A stretch of DNA of 18,117 nucleotides from an uncultured Corynebacterium sp. (GTDB taxonomy: Bacteria > Actinomycetota > Actinomycetes > Mycobacteriales > Mycobacteriaceae). Shown piece after piece: positions 11,314 through 17,984 of the stretch (position 1 is its first letter; each line of letters starts with the position of its first letter). Both the position numbers and the translations under genes were made by a program. The notes under the pieces were generated by a model that saw nothing but the letters and a program-made list of their open reading frames with translations, searched no databases and had not been told where the DNA came from. The stretch lies in assembly GCA_943914465.1 (NCBI GenBank), contig CALUCD010000019.1, positions 1 through 18,117 of the forward strand. The letters are read 5' to 3'.

Positions 11314-11367
11314 GTAAAAATCCCTTTCAAAAGGTTGTTTCTAGTTCAAGTTCGTTGTTCAAGGAGA

Positions 11368-11393
11368 CGTCGAAAAGCACATGCTTCTCGACG
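11368..11393 (-). repeat. Stable stem-loop between rpoB and rpoC
   Basis: The 26-base quasi-palindrome pairs CGTCGAAAAGCA (11368-11379) with TGCTTCTCGACG (11382-11393). The single mismatch becomes a G-U pair in the minus-strand RNA. It begins seven bases past the rpoB stop. No U-run follows, so it is more likely an RNA processing or stabilising element, or a partial pause, than a terminator. Confidence 0.65.
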
Positions 11394-11399
11394 CCCGCC

Positions 11400-14300
11400 T
11401 TACGCACTATCAGCCGCCGACCCCTCATCACGCGAGAGGTTAATGCCCAGCGAAGAGCCGGCCTGGTCAAATTCATCATCATCGCCGTCAAGCTCCATCG
11501 GCGTGCCATCAGTAGAGAGCACCTCCACGTTCAAGCACAGCGACTGCAGCTCTTTGAGCAACACCTTGAAAGACTCCGGGATACCCGGGTCAGGGATGTT
11601 ATCGCCTTTGACGATCGCCTCATAGACCTTCACACGACCCACCACGTCATCCGACTTAATGGTGAGCAGCTCCTGCAGGGTGTACGCAGCACCGTACGCC
11701 TGCATCGCCCACACCTCCATCTCACCGAAACGCTGACCACCGAACTGGGCCTTACCACCCAACGGCTGCTGCGTAATCATGGAGTATGGGCCGGTAGAAC
11801 GCGCGTGAATCTTCTCATCCACCAAGTGGTGCAGCTTGAGCATGTACATGTAGCCCACCGAAATGGGGTACTTATACGGCTCGCCCGAGCGGCCATCAAA
11901 CAACTTGGTCTTACCGTTTTCATCCACCATGACATCCCCGTCACGGTTCGGCTTCGAATTCGCCAGCAGACCTGCGATCTCGTCGTTCGTGGCACCGTCA
12001 AACACCGGAGTTGCAGTCAGCGAATCCGCCGGCACGTCATACAGATGCTCCGGCAACGTCTCCAGCAGCTTCGCGTTCTTCGGATCATCCGGGTTGACCG
12101 TCCAACCAGCCTTTGCCAACCACCCCAAGTGCACCTCAAGCACCTGGCCAATGTTCATACGACGCGGCACACCATGCGTGTTCAAGATGATGTCCACCGG
12201 CGTGCCGTCCGCCATGAACGGCATATCTTCCTGCGGCAAAATCCTGCCCACCACGCCCTTGTTGCCGTGGCGGCCAGCCATCTTGTCACCGTCTTGAATC
12301 TTGCGCTTCTGCGCCACATACACACGGATCATCTCGTTGACACCCGGCGACAGATCATCATCATCCTCGCGGGAGAAACGGCGCACAGCAATGACCTTGC
12401 CGGTCTCACCGTGTGGCACCTTCAGCGACGTATCGCGTACCTCACGTGCCTTCTCACCGAAAATCGCGCGCAGCAAGCGCTCCTCCGGAGTCAGCTCCGT
12501 CTCACCCTTCGGGGTGACCTTACCCACCAGGATGTCACCATCGCGCACGTCCGCGCCGATGCGGATGATGCCGCGCTCGTCGAGGTCCTTGAGCACATCC
12601 TCAGACACATTCGGGATCTCACGAGTGATCTCCTCAGCGCCCAGCTTCGTATCGCGCGCATCAATCTCGTGCTCTTCGATGTGCACGGAAGTCAAAATGT
12701 CATCCTCAACCACGCGCTGATTGAGGATGATCGCATCCTCATAGTTGTGGCCCTCCCAAGGCATGAACGCCACCAGCAAGTTGCGACCCAGCGCCATCTC
12801 ACCATCTTTGGTACCCGGCCCGTCCGCAATGACCTGGCCCGCCTCAACCCGGTCCCCCTGGGAAACGATTGGGGTCTGGTTGTAGCACGTGCCCTGATTC
12901 GTACGCTCAAAGGTGCGCAGCATGTAGGTATCGCGCACACCCTCATCATCCATCACCGTGATGTAATCACCGGTGACGGTTTCCACCACACCAGCCTTCG
13001 CGTTGATAACCGTGTCACCCGCGTCATACGCAGCGCGCTGCTCCATGCCCGTAGCCACGTACGCCGCCTCAGAACGCAGCAGCGGCACCGCCTGCTTCTG
13101 CATGTTGGCACCCATCAGGGCACGGTTCGCGTCGTCATGCTCCAGGAACGGAATCATCGCCGTTGCCACCGACACCATCTGGCGCGGGGAAATGTCGAGG
13201 TAATCCACGCCCTGCGGACCAACAACGCCAATGTCGCCGTCTTTGAGGCGGACCTCAATACGATCACCCGTCAGCGCACCATCCTTATCCAACGGGGTGG
13301 CCGCCTGAGCAATCGCGTACCGGTCCTCCTCATCTGCAGTGAGGTAATCAATCTGGTCCGTGAGCACGCCATTATCCACCTTCTGGTACGGCGTCTCAAT
13401 GAACCCGAACGCGTTCACACGCGCGTACGACGCAAGCGCACCAATCAGGCCAATGTTCGGACCCTCAGGCGTCTCAATCGGGCACATACGCCCATAGTGA
13501 GACGGGTGCACATCTCGCACCTCAATACCGGCGCGCTCACGCGACAGACCACCGGGGCCCAACGCCGAGAGACGACGCTTATGCGTCAAACCCGACAAAG
13601 AGTTGTTCTGGTCCATGAACTGCGACAGCTGCGACGTCCCGAAGAACTCGCGGATCGCAGCCGACACCGGACGCACGTTAATCAACGACGTCGGCGTAAT
13701 CGACTCTGCATCCTGCGTGGTCATGCGCTCGCGCACAACCCGCTCCATACGGGACAAACCAACACGGACCTGGTTTTGGATCAGCTCCCCCACCGTACGC
13801 AGACGACGGTTACCAAAGTGGTCAATATCGTCCGTGCTAACCGGGATAGTCTCACCATTCGGCGAGGTCATCTCCGCCTCGCCAGCATGCAAGCGCACCA
13901 AATACTCAAGGGTGGTGGCAATGTCCTCCTCAGTGAGGATCATCAGCCCCTCGTGGTCACCACCAAGCCCAAGCTTGCGGTTGACCTTGTAACGGCCAAC
14001 ACGGGCAAGGTCATAACGCTTCGGACGGAAAAACGCATTCTCCAGCAACGACTGCGCCAAATCACGCGTTGGCTGCTCACCCGGGCGCTGCTTCCGGTAA
14101 ATCTCCAACAGCGCCTCATCAGTATTTGCGACACCGTCCGACTCCAAGGTGGTCATCATGATCTCAGAGAAACCAAACCGCTCCGTGATCTGCTCCGTGG
14201 TCCACCCAAGTGCCTTCAGCAGCACCGTGACCGGCTGGCGCCGCTTCCGGTCAATGCGCACGCCCACCGTGTCACGCTTATCCACGTCAAACTCGAGCCA

Positions 14301-14891
14301 CGCACCACGCGACGGAATAACCTTCACGGAATGCAGCGGCCGCTCGGTCGACTTATCAATCGTCTCATCAAAATACACGCCAGGAGAACGCACCAGCTGC
14401 GACACAACAACGCGCTCGGTGCCGTTCACAATGAACGTGCCCTTATCTGTCATCAGCGGGAAATCACCGATAAAGACGGTCTGAGACTTGATCTCCTGCG
14501 TATCGTTGTTAATGAACTCCGCAGTGACATACAGCGGCGCGGAGTAGTTAATATCCTTGTCCTTCGCCTCTTCAATCGAGTACTTGACATCCTCGAATCG
14601 GGGCTCAGACAGCGTCAGGCTCATGTTGCCGGAGTAATCCTGGATCGGGGAAATCTCCTCCAGGATGTCCTCAAGGCCGCTTGTCACCCTCGCGGAATCA
14701 CCACGCAGCTGCTGCTCGCGCTCACGCCACTCCGGCGTGCCCACAAGCCACGCAAACGATTCAAGCTGCACATCGAGAAGACCCGGGACAGTAATGGGCT
14801 CGGCGATTTTGGCGAATGAGTAGCGCTCGGGCGCCCCGGGGATTTCAGCCATTGACCTGTTCTGGTTCATGGTCTGGTTTGAGACTGCCAA
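11400..14891 (-). CDS. rpoB: DNA-directed RNA polymerase beta subunit
   Basis: Full-length beta subunit (1163 aa from the chosen start), which forms the RNA-DNA hybrid channel and one side of the active site. The rifampicin pocket reads SQLSQFMDQNN...THKRRLSALGPGG at about residues 420-448, with Asp427, His437 and Ser442 (E. coli 516, 526, 531) all wild type. The DGDKMAGRHGNKG segment that contributes active-site lysines is intact. The open frame extends to an ATG at 14930, but I place the start at TTG 14891. A strong GGAAGGA (14899-14905) lies seven bases upstream, and the protein then begins LAVSNQT, as in the C. glutamicum sequence I remember. The gene is followed by rpoC, and upstream is a long leader with its own promoters, so it is not obviously cotranscribed with the DUF3068 gene. 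Confidence 0.97.
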   Translation of the reverse strand: MAVSNQTMNQNRSMAEIPGAPERYSFAKIAEPITVPGLLDVQLESFAWLVGTPEWREREQQLRGDSARVTSGLEDILEEISPIQDYSGNMSLTLSEPRFEDVKYSIEEAKDKDINYSAPLYVTAEFINNDTQEIKSQTVFIGDFPLMTDKGTFIVNGTERVVVSQLVRSPGVYFDETIDKSTERPLHSVKVIPSRGAWLEFDVDKRDTVGVRIDRKRRQPVTVLLKALGWTTEQITERFGFSEIMMTTLESDGVANTDEALLEIYRKQRPGEQPTRDLAQSLLENAFFRPKRYDLARVGRYKVNRKLGLGGDHEGLMILTEEDIATTLEYLVRLHAGEAEMTSPNGETIPVSTDDIDHFGNRRLRTVGELIQNQVRVGLSRMERVVRERMTTQDAESITPTSLINVRPVSAAIREFFGTSQLSQFMDQNNSLSGLTHKRRLSALGPGGLSRERAGIEVRDVHPSHYGRMCPIETPEGPNIGLIGALASYARVNAFGFIETPYQKVDNGVLTDQIDYLTADEEDRYAIAQAATPLDKDGALTGDRIEVRLKDGDIGVVGPQGVDYLDISPRQMVSVATAMIPFLEHDDANRALMGANMQKQAVPLLRSEAAYVATGMEQRAAYDAGDTVINAKAGVVETVTGDYITVMDDEGVRDTYMLRTFERTNQGTCYNQTPIVSQGDRVEAGQVIADGPGTKDGEMALGRNLLVAFMPWEGHNYEDAIILNQRVVEDDILTSVHIEEHEIDARDTKLGAEEITREIPNVSEDVLKDLDERGIIRIGADVRDGDILVGKVTPKGETELTPEERLLRAIFGEKAREVRDTSLKVPHGETGKVIAVRRFSREDDDDLSPGVNEMIRVYVAQKRKIQDGDKMAGRHGNKGVVGRILPQEDMPFMADGTPVDIILNTHGVPRRMNIGQVLEVHLGWLAKAGWTVNPDDPKNAKLLETLPEHLYDVPADSLTATPVFDGATNDEIAGLLANSKPNRDGDVMVDENGKTKLFDGRSGEPYKYPISVGYMYMLKLHHLVDEKIHARSTGPYSMITQQPLGGKAQFGGQRFGEMEVWAMQAYGAAYTLQELLTIKSDDVVGRVKVYEAIVKGDNIPDPGIPESFKVLLKELQSLCLNVEVLSTDGTPMELDGDDDEFDQAGSSLGINLSRDEGSAADSA

Positions 14892-14955
14892 GTTTGGGTC
14901 CTTCCAGCACCTTAGCGAAAAGCTGCCCACAACCCGCGTTGGCGTGACGGACCGG

Positions 14956-14969
14956 CAGCGTTTCCGCTG
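14956..14969 (-). promoter_or_regulatory. GNRA-tetraloop hairpin in the rpoB leader
   Basis: In the minus-strand RNA, CAGCG-GAAA-CGCUG forms a five-pair stem capped by a GAAA tetraloop, with further ACC/GGU pairing possible across a two-base bulge. It lies about 65 bases before the rpoB start codon. The unusually stable loop suggests a structured leader, but no known regulatory RNA class is recognisable. Confidence 0.4.
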
Positions 14970-15104
14970 GTTAAGTTAGCATTTGGTCTGCTTGAGAAGA
15001 CCCGCCCCCAGATACGACAAAATCACCTTGTCAAATCGGTTACGCAAATTCCGTTCGAACAAGGTTTAGGCGCACACTGGCGACGGCTTCCAGCGCAACA
15101 AAAT

Positions 15105-15133
15105 AGCCTATATTAGCCATGCACTTTTGTAAA
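15105..15133 (-). promoter_or_regulatory. Main candidate rpoB promoter
   Basis: On the minus strand TTTACA (15128-15133) is followed after 17 bases by TAGGCT (15105-15110). Both fit housekeeping sigma-A sites of corynebacteria, and the spacing is ideal. The start site would be near 15098, giving a leader of about 207 bases before the TTG start of rpoB. Confidence 0.6.
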
Positions 15134-15300
15134 GGGGCGATCTTTGCTATGGTGCCCCAGCCCACCCAGACGCCCGCCGCTGGGGCCTGCCCACCCCCTG
15201 CCGTCGTCGGGGTGCACCGCCTTAGCTTCTCCCGCCCGGATCGGGCCGTTTGGTTGGTGCCGTTCGGTTGGTCCAGCCGTGTTAGCGCCTCTGCCAATAC

Positions 15301-15315
15301 AACTCACCGTGAGTT
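15301..15315. promoter_or_regulatory. Operator-like perfect palindrome upstream of rpoB
   Basis: AACTCAC-C-GTGAGTT is a perfect 7+1+7 palindrome, the form typical of TetR- or GntR-class operators. It lies exactly where transcription would start from the TAGGCT at 15322-15327, a position that would block initiation. The cognate regulator is not in the window. Confidence 0.45.
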
Positions 15316-15321
15316 AGCGGT

Positions 15322-15327
15322 AGCCTA
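15322..15327 (-). promoter_or_regulatory. Second candidate -10 upstream of rpoB
   Basis: TAGGCT on the minus strand is identical to the -10 of the main rpoB promoter. The -35 region 17-18 bases upstream (around GTTTCG) is poor. Transcription would start near 15315, at the edge of the palindrome. It would add a leader of more than 400 bases to rpoB, or serve an undetected small RNA. Confidence 0.35.
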
Positions 15328-15437
15328 CCACCCCGCGACTGGCGCGAAACACGATTTCCACAAAAGTCGTCAACGAATTTCCGATATTTGCAGGCAGCCG
15401 CCGGTAACACTGGCACAGGGAATCGACCAGCCACAGG

Positions 15438-16382
15438 TTATCGACCAGCCCGACTGCCCCGACGCCGCCGGCCGATCAGCACCCCGAGAAGACCAATCAC
15501 CGTAAGCACCGTCCCGGCCCCCACCACCATCCGCGTTGCCACCTGCGAGTCAGCGTCCGAATACACCAGGGCCAAATCCGCCACGCGCTCCTCAACCTGG
15601 GCGGGGTCCATCGTGCCGTCGTACGTCACGATATTGCGCAGCCCCCTCCCCTCGGCGTCGCCGTAGTAATCGTCCACCGCCTCACTTATCCCGACCACCA
15701 ACCCGGAAACCTGGTCGACCATCAGCTCCCGCCGCACCGCGTGGTAGTAAAAGGCACGGATCTGCTCGCCCTCGGGCCCCAGGATGGTCTGCGTATTCTT
15801 CGCATCGGCATACCGAACCGCAACGTTTGCGGGCGGGATATCCTGCTGAAATCGGTAGATCGTCCGCCCAGCGATCTCCTCCTCGCCAGTGAACACCGCC
15901 GGTGAACTACCCCGCAGCACCGGATCGAAGACATCATAGGACTGCTGCTGAACGTTAGACGGAAACTTCAGCCACACCCCATCAATGGGGATCTCCACAT
16001 CAGGCATCGCCATCACCAACTGAGCCTGGGCGGGCAACGGCACCGCACCGGTGACCCTATGCATCGTAAACGCCCAGGTCGAGGCATTCAGCAGGTTGTC
16101 AAAGTCCCGCCCGGCATTCCCGGCACGCAAGGTATCACCGATACGGACGCTGACCACATCGTCGTTCGAAGGATCCCGCAACTCCATATGCAGCTGCCGC
16201 ACTACAGGCGCCGGCTTACCGTCTCGAGTGCCGTCCGGGTCGGAGATGGTCCAGGTAGCCTGTCCCACAGACAGCGGCAACCGCCCGTCCCCATGTAAAA
16301 ACCGCGGCGCGGCCAGCCCTCCGGCAATCAGCGCAACACCGAGGCCGACGAGAAGCGCGGACAGAACTCGGGACGTATGCAT
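15438..16382 (-). CDS. DUF3068 (PorA-family) envelope protein
   Basis: A 314-aa protein of the actinobacterial DUF3068/PorA-type family. An N-terminal hydrophobic segment (about residues 6-29, VLSALLVGLGVALIAGG) is an uncleaved anchor or signal. A large beta-rich extracytoplasmic region follows (SVRIGDTLRAG, DVFDPVLRGSSPAVFTGEEEIAGRTIYRF, MVDQVSGLVVGI), then a C-terminal transmembrane helix (about 283-303) and a basic tail GRRRRGSRAGR that would stay in the cytoplasm. Members of the family are found in mycolate-containing bacteria and have been annotated as porin-like, but the molecular role is poorly known. The ATG at 16382 lacks a nearby Shine-Dalgarno sequence and is probably the start of a leaderless mRNA. 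It lies upstream of rpoB on the same strand, without a clear terminator between them. Confidence 0.88.
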   Translation of the reverse strand: MHTSRVLSALLVGLGVALIAGGLAAPRFLHGDGRLPLSVGQATWTISDPDGTRDGKPAPVVRQLHMELRDPSNDDVVSVRIGDTLRAGNAGRDFDNLLNASTWAFTMHRVTGAVPLPAQAQLVMAMPDVEIPIDGVWLKFPSNVQQQSYDVFDPVLRGSSPAVFTGEEEIAGRTIYRFQQDIPPANVAVRYADAKNTQTILGPEGEQIRAFYYHAVRRELMVDQVSGLVVGISEAVDDYYGDAEGRGLRNIVTYDGTMDPAQVEERVADLALVYSDADSQVATRMVVGAGTVLTVIGLLGVLIGRRRRGSRAGR

Positions 16383-16390
16383 GTAGAGGC

Positions 16391-16396
16391 AGCTTA
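16391..16396 (-). promoter_or_regulatory. -10 element of the DUF3068 gene, near-leaderless
   Basis: TAAGCT on the minus strand ends eight bases before the ATG, so transcription should start within one or two bases of the start codon. There is no Shine-Dalgarno sequence in the expected place. The -35 region (around ATTCGC) is weak. Confidence 0.4.
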
Positions 16397-16446
16397 CCTC
16401 AGTGCACAGTCTGCGAATCCAGCTACGCCGCGAATGACGAGCTCAT

Positions 16447-16486
16447 GCGGTGCGGTTGCCGCGCAGTGGCGGTGCGGTTGTCGTGC
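16447..16486. repeat. 18-bp direct repeat pair, 22-base period
   Basis: GCGGTGCGGTTGCCGCGC (16447-16464) recurs at 16469-16486 with two C-to-T differences. The second copy runs into the palindrome GTGCTC-TG-GAGCAC (16483-16496), and GGTCTAGACC, a perfect 10-base palindrome, follows at 16505-16514. These lie just outside the left flanking repeat of the nuclease gene. Confidence 0.6.
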
Positions 16487-16528
16487 TCTGGAGCACCCGA
16501 GTTTGGTCTAGACCGCGGGGCGTCGCCA

Positions 16529-16628
16529 TTTGCCGCTATCGTTTGCGGCCGATAGCGGCATACGCTGACCACCCGGATCGACCACCTGGGAAAACTGGGC
16601 AGCACGGTGCTGTTTCCCGCTATCGGCG
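16529..16628 (+). repeat. Left copy of the structured repeat flanking the nuclease gene
   Basis: The copy contains four blocks shared with the right copy: TTTGCCGCTATCGTT (16529-16543), ATAGCGGCA (16552-16560), ACCTGGGAAAAC (16584-16595) and GTTTCCCGCTATCGGCG (16612-16628). Hairpin A pairs 16531-16541 with 16550-16560 (11 perfect pairs, 8-base loop). A second fold nests CAGCAC/GTGCTG (16600-16612) inside GGGAAA/TTTCCC (16588-16593 with 16613-16618). The closing arm of hairpin B, present in the right copy, is missing here. Confidence 0.8.
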
Positions 16629-16755
16629 ACCCGCCAACAGCTACCACCAACGCGCGGACGAAGAAGCACATGTGCGCAGACGACACACAGAGGCGCACGC
16701 AGACAACACAGGACCCTGTGAAAAACACCGGCACGGAGTATCGGCAAGCCGCCAG
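16629..16755. other. Palindrome-rich stretch before the nuclease promoter
   Basis: No gene is supported. Two perfect small palindromes occur, GCACATGTGC (16666-16675) and CACAGG-AC-CCTGTG (16707-16720). With the structures to the left, six palindromes or hairpins fall within about 240 bases. Confidence 0.5.
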
Positions 16756-16764
16756 TTATCCACA
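16756..16764 (+). promoter_or_regulatory. Consensus DnaA box
   Basis: TTATCCACA is an exact match to the DnaA-box consensus TTATNCACA. It lies 22 bases before the -10 of the nuclease gene. It is a single box with no cluster or AT-rich unwinding region, so it is not an origin. It may be a regulatory site or a chance match. Confidence 0.35.
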
Positions 16765-16786
16765 GCAGCAGCCACGACGCTTCACA

Positions 16787-16792
16787 TATGAT
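16787..16792 (+). promoter_or_regulatory. -10 element of the nuclease-like gene
   Basis: TATGAT is a near-perfect -10, followed by a T-rich stretch, and would start transcription near 16799, about 17 bases before the ATG at 16816. The -35 position holds CAGCAG-like sequence, so activity may depend on an activator or be weak. The DnaA-box match overlaps the spacer/-35 side. Confidence 0.45.
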
Positions 16793-16815
16793 TTGTTTTT
16801 TGCGACTATTAGAGC

Positions 16816-17793
16816 ATGGAGTCGAGTCGCCAGGAATACCTCGTGCGGGGGTTGATACATCGCGGTCAGCGACCCGCAGGGGCAGTGACCACCGAAGGAT
16901 TCACCGCGGCTGGTCGCGCACACTGCCCCTGTTCGCCGACTGCCGCCGTTGCAACCGCCGAGTTGGAACCCATCTCGTCGAAGTTCGCGTACGACAAACA
17001 GGCTTACGCCGCCTTATCGCTGCACGAGCAGCGTTGGATCACAGCAGTCGCAGTCGGGAAGTCCATGCGCAAAGCAGCCCTCGCCGGCCGTGCCGCCGCA
17101 CGGGTGCACGGCATGTGGGTGATCGGCCCACCCAGCGATGAGGCAGAGTTGGTTGAGGTGATGGCGGTGGGTGGGAAGGTACCGTCGAATAGCCAATGGC
17201 CCAAAGGGTGCATCTACATCGGGCAACGCGCGCGAACGGCCAACATCGTCGAGTTCACCACCCTGCGAGCTACCGACCCGCTGTCGACAGCGTTCGAAAT
17301 TGCGCTGCGCCACGGCTTCCGCGAGGGGCTGGTCGCCATGGACTGGATCCTCGCCAACCACGCACCGCGCAACGTTGTGGAGGCGGAGGTGCAACGCCTC
17401 GGCGCCGCAACCGGGATAGCCACCCTCAGGCGCGTGGTGCGCTACGCGGTTGATAACTCCATGTCACCGTACGAGTCCTATGCACGGGCAATGCTTATCG
17501 ACGCCGGCCTCACCGGCTGGGAGGTCAACGCCGAGGTCGCCGGCTATTTCATCGATTTGCGCCGCGGGTGGTTCGGGCTCGAAATCGATGGGCGCACGAA
17601 GTACGACGGCGAGACATACCGGCCGGTGGAGGAGACGATCCTGAGGGAACGGGCACGCGAGAAGCAGCTGCAAAACTGCGGGATGGTCATCGGGCGGGTT
17701 ACGCCCACGCAACTGATGACCGACGAAGCCGGGTTTCTCACCATGGTCCGGCAGCTCACTGCGATCGCCGACCGGCTCTCGGCGCCGGGGTGA
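16816..17793 (+). CDS. DUF559/Vsr-like PD-(D/E)XK nuclease-fold protein
   Basis: A 325-aa protein. Residues about 217-300 carry the pattern of the actinobacterial DUF559/Vsr-like endonuclease fold: SPYES (Glu220), FIDLR (Asp247), GLEIDGRTKY (Glu256, Asp258, Lys262), then RAREKQLQNCGMVIGRVT (residues 279-296), where Vsr-like proteins end with a conserved Arg-Val-Thr. Residues 1-210 resemble the N-terminal part of related corynebacterial hypothetical proteins (LHEQRW, GRAAARVHGMW, GFREGLVAMDWIL) and may bind DNA as in AbiEi-like regulators, though I cannot see a clean helix-turn-helix. A TAG lies two codons before the ATG, fixing the start. No strong Shine-Dalgarno sequence is present. It is a lone gene framed by two copies of a structured repeat. 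Activity is plausible because the acidic residues are intact, but DNA cleavage is inferred. Confidence 0.75.
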   Translation: MESSRQEYLVRGLIHRGQRPAGAVTTEGFTAAGRAHCPCSPTAAVATAELEPISSKFAYDKQAYAALSLHEQRWITAVAVGKSMRKAALAGRAAARVHGMWVIGPPSDEAELVEVMAVGGKVPSNSQWPKGCIYIGQRARTANIVEFTTLRATDPLSTAFEIALRHGFREGLVAMDWILANHAPRNVVEAEVQRLGAATGIATLRRVVRYAVDNSMSPYESYARAMLIDAGLTGWEVNAEVAGYFIDLRRGWFGLEIDGRTKYDGETYRPVEETILRERAREKQLQNCGMVIGRVTPTQLMTDEAGFLTMVRQLTAIADRLSAPG

Positions 17794-17801
17794 GGGGTGC
17801 A

Positions 17802-17852
17802 CCGGGCGGGTGGGGCTGCCGGGCGGGTGGGTGAGCCGGGCTGGTGGGTGAG
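17802..17852 (+). repeat. 17-bp tandem repeat, three copies
   Basis: Three head-to-tail units begin at 17802, 17819 and 17836. The first two share CCGGGCGGGTGGG, and the last two differ by one base over 17 (CCGGGCKGGTGGGTGAG). The array ends exactly where the right structured repeat starts (17853) and begins nine bases after the stop of the nuclease-like gene. Confidence 0.8.
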
Positions 17853-17973
17853 TTTGCCGCTGTCGTTGTGGACTCATAGCGGCAAACAGTCCCGCAGTCA
17901 TTCGCCGACCTGGGCAAACAGATGCGGGTCGGTAGCGTTTCCCGCTGTCGGCGGCGGGTGATAGCGGGAAACG
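17852..17973 (+). repeat. Right copy of the structured repeat flanking the nuclease gene
   Basis: It has the same four blocks as the left copy at the same offsets: TTTGCCGCTGTCGTT (17853-17867), ATAGCGGCA (17876-17884), ACCTGGGCAAAC (17908-17919) and GTTTCCCGCTGTCGGCG (17937-17953). Hairpin A pairs GTTTGCCGCT (17852-17861) with AGCGGCAAAC (17878-17887). Hairpin B pairs 17936-17949 with 17960-17973 (14 pairs including one G-U). Between them CCGACC/GGTCGG (17905-17910 with 17927-17932) forms a third stem. There is no T-tract, so these are not ordinary terminators. Confidence 0.8.
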
Positions 17974-17984
17974 TCAGGGGCGAT

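Larger units (their letters stand above)
14892..15437 (-). other. rpoB leader and promoter region, no supported gene
   Basis: This 546-base gap holds the rpoB leader. From the gene outward it contains the ribosome-binding site, a GAAA-tetraloop hairpin (14956-14969), an extended -10-like TGCTAACTT (14973-14981), a good promoter at 15105-15133 and a second promoter with an overlapping palindrome at 15301-15327. Short open frames on both strands lack ribosome-binding sites and family resemblance. The 9-mer ATCGACCAG is repeated 18 bases apart (15422 and 15440) across the DUF3068 stop codon. No terminator is visible after the DUF3068 gene. Confidence 0.7.

Noticed and set aside
11355..14819. An 1154-codon open frame on the plus strand, antisense to rpoB
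   Set aside because: It lies wholly opposite rpoB, lacks a ribosome-binding site and any family resemblance, and reflects codon bias of the real gene. Its translation is rich in Arg, His and Leu, as such shadows usually are.
14892..14930. ATG 14930 as rpoB start
   Set aside because: TTG 14891 has a strong GGAAGGA seven bases upstream and gives the expected corynebacterial N-terminus, while ATG 14930 has no ribosome-binding site.
15001..15060. TTGACA near 15030 as the rpoB -35
   Set aside because: No TAnnnT hexamer lies 16-19 bases downstream. The only nearby match, TATCTG, is at 14 bases and lacks the final T.
15040..15297. 85-codon minus-strand open frame in the rpoB leader region
   Set aside because: TTG start without a ribosome-binding site, no family resemblance, and it spans the best rpoB promoter.
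16756..16764. Replication origin at the DnaA box
   Set aside because: A single box with no cluster, no AT-rich unwinding region and no dnaA/dnaN neighbours.
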